Source of the DNA: Calothrix membranacea FACHB-236
GTDB taxonomy: Bacteria; Cyanobacteriota; Cyanobacteriia; Cyanobacteriales; Nostocaceae
Length of the DNA stretch: 64,000 bases
Reading direction: 5' to 3'
NCBI RefSeq assembly: GCF_014696315.1
Contig: NZ_JACJPX010000005.1
Location: 1 to 64,000 of the forward strand
This document shows, in pieces, positions 18,912-27,369 of the stretch. The stretch's first letter is position 1. Each line of letters opens with the position of its first letter. Below the pieces are notes generated by a model. The model saw nothing but the letters and a program-made list of their open reading frames with translations, was not told the origin of the DNA and searched no databases. A program made the translations under genes and the position numbers.

Positions 18912-19109
18912 TTGCGTGAATCATTTAGATACACTCAAAAATGGATTCTACTGGGACAGGATGAGATGAAAGCTGTAATGGCTATGACTTCAATCTATAG
19001 TGAGTAAGAAAAAAAGTGTAAAAATTATCAGTTTTTATACGGATTGGTTATGTTTTGGCACGTATATCTGGGATGGAAGGACTGAAATCTAACTCCCGGA
19101 GGTTGCATT

Positions 19110-19370
19110 ATGAAATATGTATCTTGGAATACTCTAACTAGAACAGCTGTGAATGGTTTCTCTGCACATGGTAGAGGTGCTGTGTATTTCTCTAAGGATG
19201 GGAATGTGCATTATTGCTGGGAAGGTCAGATATCCTTAGCTGTATTATTTTATGATCCAGAGACTGAATTTGTACTGGTAAAAGAATGGTATAACTCAGA
19301 GACACAAAGAACTCATTTTGCTACCGCTATTATGCCTTTAGGGTCAAATGTTGTTTTATCCGAACTATGA
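19110..19370 (+). CDS. Hypothetical protein
   Basis: 86 residues, starting MKYVSWNTLTRTAVNGFSAHGRGAVYF. A CCGGAGG Shine-Dalgarno eight bases before the ATG supports translation. It has no recognised domain, no signal peptide and no membrane segment; it is rich in aromatic residues with alternating beta-strand pattern. I do not recognise the family. Confidence 0.6.
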   Translation: MKYVSWNTLTRTAVNGFSAHGRGAVYFSKDGNVHYCWEGQISLAVLFYDPETEFVLVKEWYNSETQRTHFATAIMPLGSNVVLSEL

Positions 19371-19455
19371 ATGATGAATTAAAGCGTGCCATTTTTACCG
19401 TAAAGGCAGGGTTCTGCTACGCTGCACAAATATTATGTATGGGCAATAAAGTAGA

Positions 19456-19500
19456 CGATCGCTCTTGTTGTGAGTAGCTAGGTAAGCTGTTGAGCGATCG
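19456..19500. terminator. Hairpin between convergent genes
   Basis: CGATCGCTC (19456-19464) pairs with GAGCGATCG (19492-19500) across a 27-base loop. It is built from two HIP1-related sequences between convergent genes; TTTT follows nearby on the plus strand. A bidirectional terminator is possible. Confidence 0.35.
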
Positions 19501-19510
19501 CCTGAGGGTT

Positions 19511-21157
19511 TTAAATTTTCATGCTTGGCACATCTTGTTCTTCACCTTGATATTCCGGAAGATCATTAGGTGCGCCACAAGCGGAAACCTCAATGTCGTT
19601 AGGTGCGCCACAAGCGGAAATATTGCCTGTAAAATCAACATCTGCTTTTAATTCAGGATGTTGTTGCTTGCGTTCAGCAATTTGTTCAGGAGTGAGAATC
19701 TTGGACTCGTCAAAACCTAACTCGATTTCTGTATGTAGTCCTTTATATTTCACCCGCTTCAGGTTGTAGAAGCGTTTGTTGAGAGTAGTTTGAGCAAAAG
19801 CCTTTAAGCAACCTAAAAGATATTTCCGCTTAAAGGGATCTTTTACAAACCAATACTCTATAGTTTTACGCATATAGAACCGAGCATAGTTCCGCAACAC
19901 GCCTTTGAGAACCTCTTCCCGTTCCATTGCGTTTGGCTTCATGATGGGCGTAACAAAGTTATATTGCGAATAATCTCGCACTTCAACGCGATCGCCTAAT
20001 TCTTGGAATAATTCGGAAAATGGCCAAGGGGTAAACATATTCCAGTTCACCATGTCTGGTTTCCAATCCAGTGCCATGTGATAGGTTTGTTCAATTGTTT
20101 CTGGGGTTTCGTTCTCTAAACCCATAATGAATTGCGCTTCGGCAACCATACCATTTTGTTTTAACAGTTGGATTGCCCGCTTATTTTGTTCAATTGTCGT
20201 TTCTTTGCGGAACAAATTCAACTTTAACTGAGCGGCTGCTTCTGTTCCTAAAGACACGTGAACTAATCCAGCTTTGCGATACAGGGGTAATTCGTTTTCG
20301 TCGCGCAAAATATCTGTGACTCGCGTATTAATTCCCCAATACACGCCCAAATTACGCTCGATTAATTCGTTACATAGCGCAATAAATTTGGGTTTGTTGA
20401 TTGTTGGTTCTTCGTCCGCCAAAATGAAAAAGCCTACCTTGTGCTTTTTCACCAAAATTTCAATTTCATCAACAAAGCGCTTGGGAGAACCAGAACGGTA
20501 TTTGCGCCAGAATTTCCACTGGGAGCAAAAACGGCAAGTAAATGGACATCCTCTAGCATAGTTGGGTACAGCTACCCGCACGTTGAGAGGAGTGTAAATA
20601 TATTTCTTCCAATCTAAAAGATCCCAATCTGGGGTGAGGGTATCTAAATCAGCAATTGGGGGATGGGCTGGTGTAGCGATTACTTGACCATCTTCTAAAA
20701 AGGCAATACCTAAAATATTACGGCGATCGCTCACATCTGTACCATTGGCGATCGCACGTAGTAAATTAACTGTAATCTCTTCACCTTCACCACGGATAAT
20801 ATAATCTACCCAAGGTGCTTCGGTAAGAACTTCAGTATACATATAGGTAGGGTGAACCCCGCCCATAATTGTTTTTGCATTGGGGCAAACTTCTTTAACA
20901 ATTTTTAGGGTGATTTGCGATTGATAAATCATCGGCGTGATTGCCGTTGCTAGTACCACATCCGGCTGATATTTAGCGATAATTTCTGCTAAGACATCAT
21001 CCGGAATATAGTCTGTCATCGCATCAACAAAGCGGATATCGGTAAAGCCAGCTTGTTTTAATGCTCCACCAACATAAGGAACCCAACTCGGTGGCCAATT
21101 ACCAGCAATTTCCGCACCACCAGAATGATAGTTGGGCTGAATCATCATGATACGCAT
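19511..21157 (-). CDS. BchE-like B12-binding radical SAM protein (anaerobic Mg-protoporphyrin IX monomethyl ester cyclase family)
   Basis: 548 residues from the ATG at 21157, which has AGGAAG upstream; a TTG at 21187 is less likely. Order: N-terminal cobalamin-binding fold (about 1-150: MIQPNYHSGGAEIAGNWPPSWVPYVGGAL..., GGVHPTYMYTE), then radical SAM with C204-x3-C208-x2-C211 (RGCPFTCRFC). BchE makes the chlorophyll isocyclic ring without oxygen; cyanobacterial homologues are not all proven cyclases. Its place behind heme oxygenase and hemN supports a low-oxygen tetrapyrrole role. The C terminus has a tandem 11-residue repeat (SACGAPND). Confidence 0.82.
   Translation of the reverse strand: MRIMMIQPNYHSGGAEIAGNWPPSWVPYVGGALKQAGFTDIRFVDAMTDYIPDDVLAEIIAKYQPDVVLATAITPMIYQSQITLKIVKEVCPNAKTIMGGVHPTYMYTEVLTEAPWVDYIIRGEGEEITVNLLRAIANGTDVSDRRNILGIAFLEDGQVIATPAHPPIADLDTLTPDWDLLDWKKYIYTPLNVRVAVPNYARGCPFTCRFCSQWKFWRKYRSGSPKRFVDEIEILVKKHKVGFFILADEEPTINKPKFIALCNELIERNLGVYWGINTRVTDILRDENELPLYRKAGLVHVSLGTEAAAQLKLNLFRKETTIEQNKRAIQLLKQNGMVAEAQFIMGLENETPETIEQTYHMALDWKPDMVNWNMFTPWPFSELFQELGDRVEVRDYSQYNFVTPIMKPNAMEREEVLKGVLRNYARFYMRKTIEYWFVKDPFKRKYLLGCLKAFAQTTLNKRFYNLKRVKYKGLHTEIELGFDESKILTPEQIAERKQQHPELKADVDFTGNISACGAPNDIEVSACGAPNDLPEYQGEEQDVPSMKI
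19565..19620 (-). repeat. 33-bp direct repeat inside the bchE-like gene
   Basis: TTAGGTGCGCCACAAGCGGA occurs at about 19566-19585 and again at 19599-19618, period 33 bp, in frame. It duplicates SACGAPND near the C terminus. Confidence 0.8.
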
Positions 21158-21263
21158 AATTTTCTTCCTGCTGCTTGAAGAGGACAAAGGAAGGATGAAG
21201 GATAAAGGATGAAGTGTACATTTATTGACTTCATCCTTAATATTTCACACTTCATCCTTCAAA

Positions 21264-22661
21264 TTAAATCGCTTTAGAAAAAGCGGCATTTTTTCGCTTT
21301 TTGGTATGAGCATCGAAGACTGAGGCAATGTTGCGGATCAGTAATCTGCCGCTCGGTGTTACCTCAATACCATTAGGTATCATCCGAATCAGTCCATCAG
21401 CTTCTAGCAATCGCAACTCAGATAATTCTCTAGCAAAATATTCATTAAAATCCGTATCAAAAGCTATATGATATTTTTCTTCAACGTCATTAATTGACAA
21501 TTGAAACTGACACATAAGTTCCATGATTACAGTCCGGCGGAGTATATCGTCTCGATTGAGGCTTACTCCTTTTTCGATTGGCATTAAGCCTGTATCAATT
21601 GCTTGATAGTAACTTTTTAGCTGCTTAATATTTTGCACGTAAACATCATGCAGCATACTAATTGAAGTAATACCAAAGCCAAATAAATCTGATTCTGGTT
21701 TTGTGGTGTAGCCTTGGAAGTTTCTGTGCAGTTGACCTTCTTTTTGTGCAATGGTGAGTTCATCATTGGGTTTGGCAAAGTGATCCATGCCAATAAACCA
21801 ATAACCATTTGCAGTTAATTCTTCAATAGTCATCTTCAGAATATCTAATTTTTCTGAAGCTTGAGGTAATTCCGATTGGGGAATTTTTCTTTGTACAGGC
21901 TTCATCCAAGGTACATAAGCAAAATTAAAAACAGCAACTCTATCTGGGTCGAGTTTTATTGTTTTTTCAATGGTGTTTTTAAAGGTAGCAAGGCTTTGGA
22001 AAGGTAAGCCATAAATTAAATCAACGTTAACACTCTCAAATCCAGCATCCCGAATCCATTCCATGACATCAAACAGCATCTTTTCTGGTTGGACACGGTT
22101 AATAGCTTCTTGTACTTGAGAGTTAAAGTCTTGAATCCCAAAGCTAATGCGATTAAAACCTAAACTTTTTAAGAAAAAGATATAGTTTTTATCTACATAT
22201 CTAGGATTAATTTCTATAGAAACTTCTGCTTGATCATCTAATCTAAATTGGCGATTGATTTTGTTCCATAAAAAATCCATCTGCTGCATCGTTAAATAAT
22301 TTGGTGTTCCTCCACCAAAATGTAATTGATGCACTTTGCGTTTTGAGGAAATTACGCCGGAAAACTGTTCGAGGTTACGCACCACATAATTTAAATATGG
22401 CTCTACGATTTCTTTCTTTTGAGTGATGATTGTGTTGCAACCGCAAAAATAGCAAGCAGTTTCACAAAAAGGAATATGGAAATAGAGAGACAGGGGAGTA
22501 TTTTTATAATTGCCAACCGCAATACCCGATCGCAAATCCAACTCGCCAAAATTTTCTTGTAACTCCGTTGCTGGCGGATAACTTGTATATCGAGGTAAAG
22601 CTTGGTCGTATTTTCTGAGTAACTCCGAGTTGAATTGGACTGTTTGCGTTGCAAGTTTCAT
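21264..22661 (-). CDS. hemN: Oxygen-independent coproporphyrinogen III oxidase
   Basis: 465 residues. Radical SAM motif YFHIPFCETACYFCGC with Tyr60 and C66-x3-C70-x2-C73-x-C75, exactly as in HemN proper. The oxygen-dependent-like HemW paralogues lack the fourth cysteine context. LHFGGGTPNYL, SIEINPRY and the C-terminal HemN domain follow. It decarboxylates coproporphyrinogen III to protoporphyrinogen IX without O2. It sits 106 bp upstream of the bchE-like gene, same strand, likely co-transcribed. In Synechocystis hemN is induced in low oxygen together with ho2 and chlAII. Confidence 0.95.
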   Translation of the reverse strand: MKLATQTVQFNSELLRKYDQALPRYTSYPPATELQENFGELDLRSGIAVGNYKNTPLSLYFHIPFCETACYFCGCNTIITQKKEIVEPYLNYVVRNLEQFSGVISSKRKVHQLHFGGGTPNYLTMQQMDFLWNKINRQFRLDDQAEVSIEINPRYVDKNYIFFLKSLGFNRISFGIQDFNSQVQEAINRVQPEKMLFDVMEWIRDAGFESVNVDLIYGLPFQSLATFKNTIEKTIKLDPDRVAVFNFAYVPWMKPVQRKIPQSELPQASEKLDILKMTIEELTANGYWFIGMDHFAKPNDELTIAQKEGQLHRNFQGYTTKPESDLFGFGITSISMLHDVYVQNIKQLKSYYQAIDTGLMPIEKGVSLNRDDILRRTVIMELMCQFQLSINDVEEKYHIAFDTDFNEYFARELSELRLLEADGLIRMIPNGIEVTPSGRLLIRNIASVFDAHTKKRKNAAFSKAI

Positions 22662-23114
22662 GATGCTAGTAACCTTGAATGTTGTAATCCTGTGTTAGCG
22701 GCTATATAGAAATGTCAACCTTTTTGGGGAATTAAAAATTCATAATTCAAAATTACCCTTGCTGATTGGGTAAGCATGGCTTATCAAAAGCCCATATAAA
22801 GAGGATTTGAAGTACTAATACCAATTAGAAAAATGATTGTGAAAGACGCATCGCCTCAAAGCTTAGTTACTTATTCTTTCAAAATCTAAGATGGTATAAG
22901 TTACACCAAATTAAAAAGAGAATGCGACAGATACACAGCCATAAACCTTGTCCTATCTGGATTCTTAATTTTGAATTTTGAATTTTGAATTGGTATTACT
23001 CTTAATCTTTTCTCAGTGCAGGTATCTAGTTTGGAGAGCAAAGATAAGATACCTACACTTTGAAAATGCCAAAAATCAAGAGTTTCCCTAAATTTCACTG
23101 TTGATGTGTGATGT
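22662..23114. other. Spacer between heme oxygenase and hemN
   Basis: 453 bp. It contains a 9-bp tandem repeat (TTTTGAATT, about three copies, 22969-22993) and AT-rich DNA; no gene seen. The length means hemN may have its own promoter. Confidence 0.45.
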
Positions 23115-23867
23115 TTAGTCAGCAGCCACAAGTTCTACTGAAGTACTACCAGGTGAACGTTCTGTGCTACCGGGTTTATCTTGGCGTGTAATCAAGTCAA
23201 AAACATGATCGCCAATTGCAATTCTCACATCATCTTCTAACTCATGGACAACATCGCGATTGAGTGCAAAAGCATAATTTGCTTCTGCGACAATTTTCTC
23301 AGCTAAAGCATCATCTACTGGTAATGCATTTAAAGCATCACGATATTGACCTTTAAATGCTCTAATGGCTTCAACCGATGGTAATTGTTCAAATTCATGC
23401 AATCCAGTACCTTGATCTGGTGGTAAGTCTAGCGCTGAACGGATAATTTTCTTTAAACTTTGACCCCCAGACAAGTCTCCCATATAGCGCACATAGGCAT
23501 GAGCTACTAGTAATGCAGGTTCAGTTTCAGCAACTTCATTGATCCGCGCTACATAAGTTTTACCTGCTTCCAGCGCTACGATTTGCTCCCGCCAGTTCTC
23601 ACCGTAGTAAAAAGCCAAATCCTTTTCCAAATTAGCTGTACGGTTCAATATGGGAAAATAAATCAGACTCACTACAGGATGAGTACTATAACGCTGAAGT
23701 TGTGCTTCTAAAGCGCTATAAACTAAATACAAGTTAGCTATGAGTTTGCGGAAAGGCTCTCTTTCGACAATCCCTTTAAGAAAACACTTCATGAAGGCTG
23801 TATTTTCCGCCATTGTATGGGATTGTTTTGTTCCTTCCCGCAACTTGCTTGCTAGATCGCTACTCAT
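23115..23867 (-). CDS. Heme oxygenase (biliverdin-producing)
   Basis: 250 residues from the ATG at 23867, with GAAGGA upstream and the usual N terminus MSSDLASKLREGTKQSHT. A longer frame starting at 23942 lacks family support. His17 is the expected proximal heme ligand; RYMGDLSGGQSLKKI is the conserved distal-helix Gly motif. It opens heme to biliverdin, the precursor of phycocyanobilin. Linkage to hemN suggests the low-oxygen isoform (HO2 type) rather than the housekeeping enzyme; this is inference from context. Confidence 0.93.
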   Translation of the reverse strand: MSSDLASKLREGTKQSHTMAENTAFMKCFLKGIVEREPFRKLIANLYLVYSALEAQLQRYSTHPVVSLIYFPILNRTANLEKDLAFYYGENWREQIVALEAGKTYVARINEVAETEPALLVAHAYVRYMGDLSGGQSLKKIIRSALDLPPDQGTGLHEFEQLPSVEAIRAFKGQYRDALNALPVDDALAEKIVAEANYAFALNRDVVHELEDDVRIAIGDHVFDLITRQDKPGSTERSPGSTSVELVAAD

Positions 23868-24282
23868 ACTTGATTCCTTCAGTTTTGGATTTCTATATAA
23901 CTTTATGGCTATATAGATACCTAGATGAACTAAACTTTTCAAAAATTAACTTGAGGTTAGCAAAACTAAAGGACTACGCGAATAATTGGGATTGGGGACT
24001 GGGTACGAGATACTAGTATTTTTACTCATAACTCAGCACTCAGAACTCAAAAGTTAGCTTTGAGGGGAAATGCTAACTGAGAACTGTTGTATGTAAACCA
24101 AAATCTTTAAGAGCGCTAACACAATTATTTTGCAAGATTCCCGTACTGAAAATTGCTCTGTAGAGTTTGGCTGAATTAAGTCTGACTTGACGAAGAAACG
24201 TTAGACTGAGTCTAGCATAGCTCAAATCTGTACCACTTAAAAAGGGTTTTCCCAGATCTGTTCGCTCTCTTAACTCAATTCT
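23868..24282. other. Divergent promoter region of heme oxygenase and the VOC gene
   Basis: 415 bp. A GGGGACTGGG-type STRR near 23992-24003 is followed by a CTCAGCACTCAGAACTC motif (about 24034-24049) that recurs at 33008-33027. No gene or clear operator seen. Confidence 0.4.
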
Positions 24283-24684
24283 ATGTGCGATCGCCCGCCA
24301 ATTGATCAGCAAATTACTTTCTTATATACCCAGGATCTCGCAGTCTCAGCACGCTTCTATGAAGACAAGCTGGGGTTTCATCTTTGGCTCGATCAAGGAA
24401 CTTGTAGAATTTATACTGTTACTGGTTCTGGATACTTGGGTTTATGCCAAGAAGATAGCATTTTAGCTACAAAAACTAACGATAAAAAATCAGGTGTAAT
24501 TTTTACCTTAGTTACACAACAAGTAGACGAGTGGTATGAGTACCTACAAAAACAGGGTGTGGAATTTGAAAAGCCACCTACATTCAATGAGAAGTACAAA
24601 ATTTATCATTGTTTTCTGCGCGATCCAAATGGTTATTTAATTGAAATCCAACGATTTGAATCACCTCCAATTACTGCTTCATAA
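24283..24684 (+). CDS. VOC (glyoxalase/bleomycin-resistance fold) protein
   Basis: 133 residues. One vicinal-oxygen-chelate unit: ITFLYTQDLAVSARFYEDKLGFHLWLDQGTCRIYTV at the start and HCFLRDPNGYLIEIQRF at the end, with the metal Glu in YLIEIQ. Such proteins bind a metal and act on or sequester small molecules; the substrate cannot be told. ATG start overlaps a HIP1 site. It stands alone between the heme oxygenase promoter and the HpsJ-like gene. Confidence 0.85.
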   Translation: MCDRPPIDQQITFLYTQDLAVSARFYEDKLGFHLWLDQGTCRIYTVTGSGYLGLCQEDSILATKTNDKKSGVIFTLVTQQVDEWYEYLQKQGVEFEKPPTFNEKYKIYHCFLRDPNGYLIEIQRFESPPITAS

Positions 24685-24727
24685 CTGGCGATAAAGTATA
24701 TCTATTGATGCTCTGCTATTATTACTA

Positions 24728-25432
24728 TTAAGCCCATTCTCTAGCCCATGATGTTTTCTTCCAGATAGTAATAAATAAAGCTGCAGCAACTAAAGCTCCC
24801 AAATTAAATTTTACCGAACTCTTCAGCAAATTAAAATGTCTAGATAAATTTGTAGCTGGTAATTTTTTATCTGGATGATTCTGGCTTTGATTCACCTCTA
24901 CTAATGTTTGAGTTTTTACTTCTTGCATACTCTTATGTTCAAGAAGATTATTGAATTCTGTGGCTGAAGCTTGTCTGAACTGCTGTTTCCAGGTGCTATT
25001 GAGTAGCACCTGTTGACTGTAATCTCGATTTAATTCTTCAAGATTTACGTTATAAAGACTGATAGTGTTATTGATTCCTAATGGGATGAGTAATAAATAT
25101 AATAATCCTACTAATAAACATAACCTTGAGAAGCAAAGTAAAAATGGGAATTCCCATTTTAGACGTTTCTCTAACTTACCCGAGAATACTAACACTAGCC
25201 CAATTAAGGTTATAGGAACTAAGTCTACTAGCGCTCCTATCGTCTGAAATTCCCATACGGGATTCATAAAATTCAAGGGAACAAATATATCAATTAAGTC
25301 AATAAATACTAAACCTAAAATGCTATAGCCGACTGTACGAAAAAGTTTAGTTATCCATAGCAGAGAATTAATAGTTTTACGTAGTTGTGATACTTCTATC
25401 TCTAGCGATTGGGGAATGTTAAATTCTTGCAT
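24728..25432 (-). CDS. HpsJ-like membrane protein
   Basis: 234 residues. Hydrophobic helices at about 35-55, 65-82, 97-117 and 210-226. The block NPVWEFQTIGALVDLVPITLIGLVLVFSGKLEKRLKWEFPFL resembles cyanobacterial proteins annotated HpsJ, linked in Nostoc punctiforme to hormogonium polysaccharide. The middle (about 125-195) is polar and Gln/Asn-rich. The family name is from memory; the membrane topology is seen directly. Confidence 0.6.
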   Translation of the reverse strand: MQEFNIPQSLEIEVSQLRKTINSLLWITKLFRTVGYSILGLVFIDLIDIFVPLNFMNPVWEFQTIGALVDLVPITLIGLVLVFSGKLEKRLKWEFPFLLCFSRLCLLVGLLYLLLIPLGINNTISLYNVNLEELNRDYSQQVLLNSTWKQQFRQASATEFNNLLEHKSMQEVKTQTLVEVNQSQNHPDKKLPATNLSRHFNLLKSSVKFNLGALVAAALFITIWKKTSWAREWA

Positions 25433-26129
25433 TTCAGTTATTGAGAGAGAATTTTAAAATTAAATCACAGAAAATCTTAGATAATATTTTCCTTAGCTAA
25501 AAACTCAAAGCTTTATATTTCAATCAATTTGAGATTATTTACTCTAGATATATGCTGAACTTTTTTACAGCAGTTTATCCATGAGGAAACTTATTTAACT
25601 CAAAATTAACTGAAAAATAAACATTTTCTATTTATAACTGAGAGTGGTATAGGTAAAATTCAACTTTTGAGTTTGTGAAATTTTTAGATAACTCAAAACT
25701 ATACCAAACAGTAGTAACACCCAAATATTTTAACCATGACAAACAGCAGCTATTTTTTCCAATAGATAATTATTATTTTTTCTGCTTTGTCCTATGATGA
25801 TGAAAAAGTTCTGGTAAAAACTCGTAAAGAGATTTTCGAGACATTTTCTTTAGTATTATTTAAAGAGCTATAATCGCAAATGTCTATAAGTAATTACACG
25901 TAAATTTTAGCTATTTAGAAAAGTGCTGAGAAAAAGTTGGCGATGTTTGAATGTTAGCTGTTTAAGCTCACTCAGTTTTAGCTTAAATAAATTTATCTAG
26001 CTATAAATAGTAGCTGATTGTATCTGTAGAATTACTCATAGTAAAAACACTCCATCGCCGCTAAGTTATCACGTCAACAGAGTGTTATCTGGATTTTGCT
26101 GATATGAGGTTCAATTAATGCACAGCGAG
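25433..26129. other. 697-bp AT-rich spacer
   Basis: No coding frame, no strong hairpin and no exact NtcA motif found by eye. It must contain the HpsJ-like promoter; otherwise empty as far as I can see. Confidence 0.45.
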
Positions 26130-26555
26130 CTATTTCCGTTGTTGGTAATCTTCCGAGGACATCGGATCTAGTTCCCAACGGCGATCGTCGCGTTCTTCCA
26201 ATATATCGTTAGTGCGGAGGAAAGAGCGATCATCCATTTCTAGCCCTACTGCTGCTTCTAAATCTTCAGTGACGTTTTGATCGGGGGTGGGAGCCGTACC
26301 ACCAACTGCTTCATCTCCCACAGCATCTGCATCTTCCCAATAAGCATCAACATCACCACCAGTCAGTTCGGGACTGGTTTCTGTATACTCACGCCGTTCT
26401 GCTTGTATGGAACGTCCACCGATATTGTACCCTGGCAAGTCTTTCACTCCAGTACCATAGGATTCGGTTATTGCCTGAGGCAAATCATCAGAGTTAATTT
26501 CTTGATTAGAATTTTCTTCTGCCATAATACTAGCCATTTGGTGCATCTTCACCAT
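26130..26555 (-). CDS. DUF6335-like acidic protein
   Basis: 141 residues, strongly acidic and disordered-looking. Recognisable blocks: ITESYGTGVKDLPGYNIGGRSIQAERREYTETSPELTGGDVDAYWEDADAVGDEAVGGTAPTPDQNVTEDLEAAVGLEMDD and a C-terminal RRWELDPMSSEDY. This matches my memory of a cyanobacterial family (DUF6335). Several starts are possible (26555, 26546, 26537, 26525); AAAAGG precedes the first. It is divergent from the DUF2267 gene and may belong to the same stress set. Confidence 0.7.
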   Translation of the reverse strand: MVKMHQMASIMAEENSNQEINSDDLPQAITESYGTGVKDLPGYNIGGRSIQAERREYTETSPELTGGDVDAYWEDADAVGDEAVGGTAPTPDQNVTEDLEAAVGLEMDDRSFLRTNDILEERDDRRWELDPMSSEDYQQRK

Positions 26556-26879
26556 AACCTTTTACTAACAGAACCTTGTCTAACTAGGGATGTATAACTT
26601 TAGAAATAAAAGAATCTATCCCTTGGGAACGAAGATAATTTCAAATTTGAACCATAACCTTGTAAGTATGAATTCATGGTCAAACCCCGTGTAGTTGAAG
26701 TATTAGTTATGAGTAGTAAGTTAATAAAGGAAATTTTGCTTAGTAGCTTATTACTTATAACTAATTTTTATTCAAAAAATTAACGATATAAATCAATTAA
26801 TCTTTTTTGAATTTTCTGTTTGCTCTCAGCTACCTGAATGCTTACTTACTGCATTTATGGGGAAAAAAGGAGGTAGAAA
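26556..26879. other. Divergent promoter region
   Basis: 324 bp between the DUF6335-like and DUF2267 genes. AT-rich; no exact NtcA motif. It ends in an unusually good Shine-Dalgarno (see next entry). Confidence 0.4.
26867..26874 (+). promoter_or_regulatory. Strong ribosome-binding site deciding a GTG start
   Basis: AAGGAGGT, fully complementary to the 16S anti-Shine-Dalgarno, five bases before the GTG at 26880. It fixes GTG as the start of the DUF2267 gene. Confidence 0.85.
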
Positions 26880-27281
26880 GTGCAATACGAAGAGTTTATT
26901 ACCCACGTACAAAGCCTGGCTCTATCAGATTCTCGTGCAGAGGCAGAACGTGCTACCCGTGCGACATTAGAAACAATTAAGGAAAGAATTCCTGCAGATG
27001 AATTACAAGAATTAGCAAAGCAGTTACCTGGAGAACTCAGGAAATATTTAGAAACCAGTCAAGGAAAACCTGGACAAAGTTTTAATTTGCAAGAATTCAT
27101 TAACCGTACTAGTCAAAAAGAAAATATTGAACCTACAACTGCCGCAATGCACGTTAGAGCAGTTTTTGCGGTGCTACAAAATGCAGTTGTTCCAGAAAAG
27201 TTTGCTAGCTTTCATGCATATTTTTCTCACGATTACGAAGAACTCTTTACTAGCACATCAAATAGTGAAGTACCTACATAG
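26880..27281 (+). CDS. DUF2267 domain protein
   Basis: 133 residues, GTG start chosen by the AAGGAGGT site. All-helical DUF2267 fold: MQYEEFITHVQSLALSDSRAEAERATRATLETIKERIPADELQELAKQLPGELR, then a second half SQKENIEPTTAAMHVRAVFAVLQNAV. Two similar halves pack as a helical repeat. Function unknown; the family often lies with stress proteins. It is the first gene of the run of plus-strand genes ending at 32963. Confidence 0.85.
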   Translation: MQYEEFITHVQSLALSDSRAEAERATRATLETIKERIPADELQELAKQLPGELRKYLETSQGKPGQSFNLQEFINRTSQKENIEPTTAAMHVRAVFAVLQNAVVPEKFASFHAYFSHDYEELFTSTSNSEVPT

Positions 27282-27369
27282 AAAATATCTCCAATAGAGG
27301 AGCAAATAAATTAACAAAATTGTTGACTATTTTAGCTAGTTGAATTTACAGATACATAGGAAAAATTAG

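Noticed and set aside
18600-19007. Plus-strand frame overlapping the 18404-18757 gene
   Set aside because: Its centre translates STRR nonamers into a Gly-Asp-Glu run, and the rest is antisense to a better gene.
24073-24312. Minus-strand frame in the heme oxygenase/VOC spacer
   Set aside because: Overlaps the VOC start, no ribosome site, no recognisable domain.
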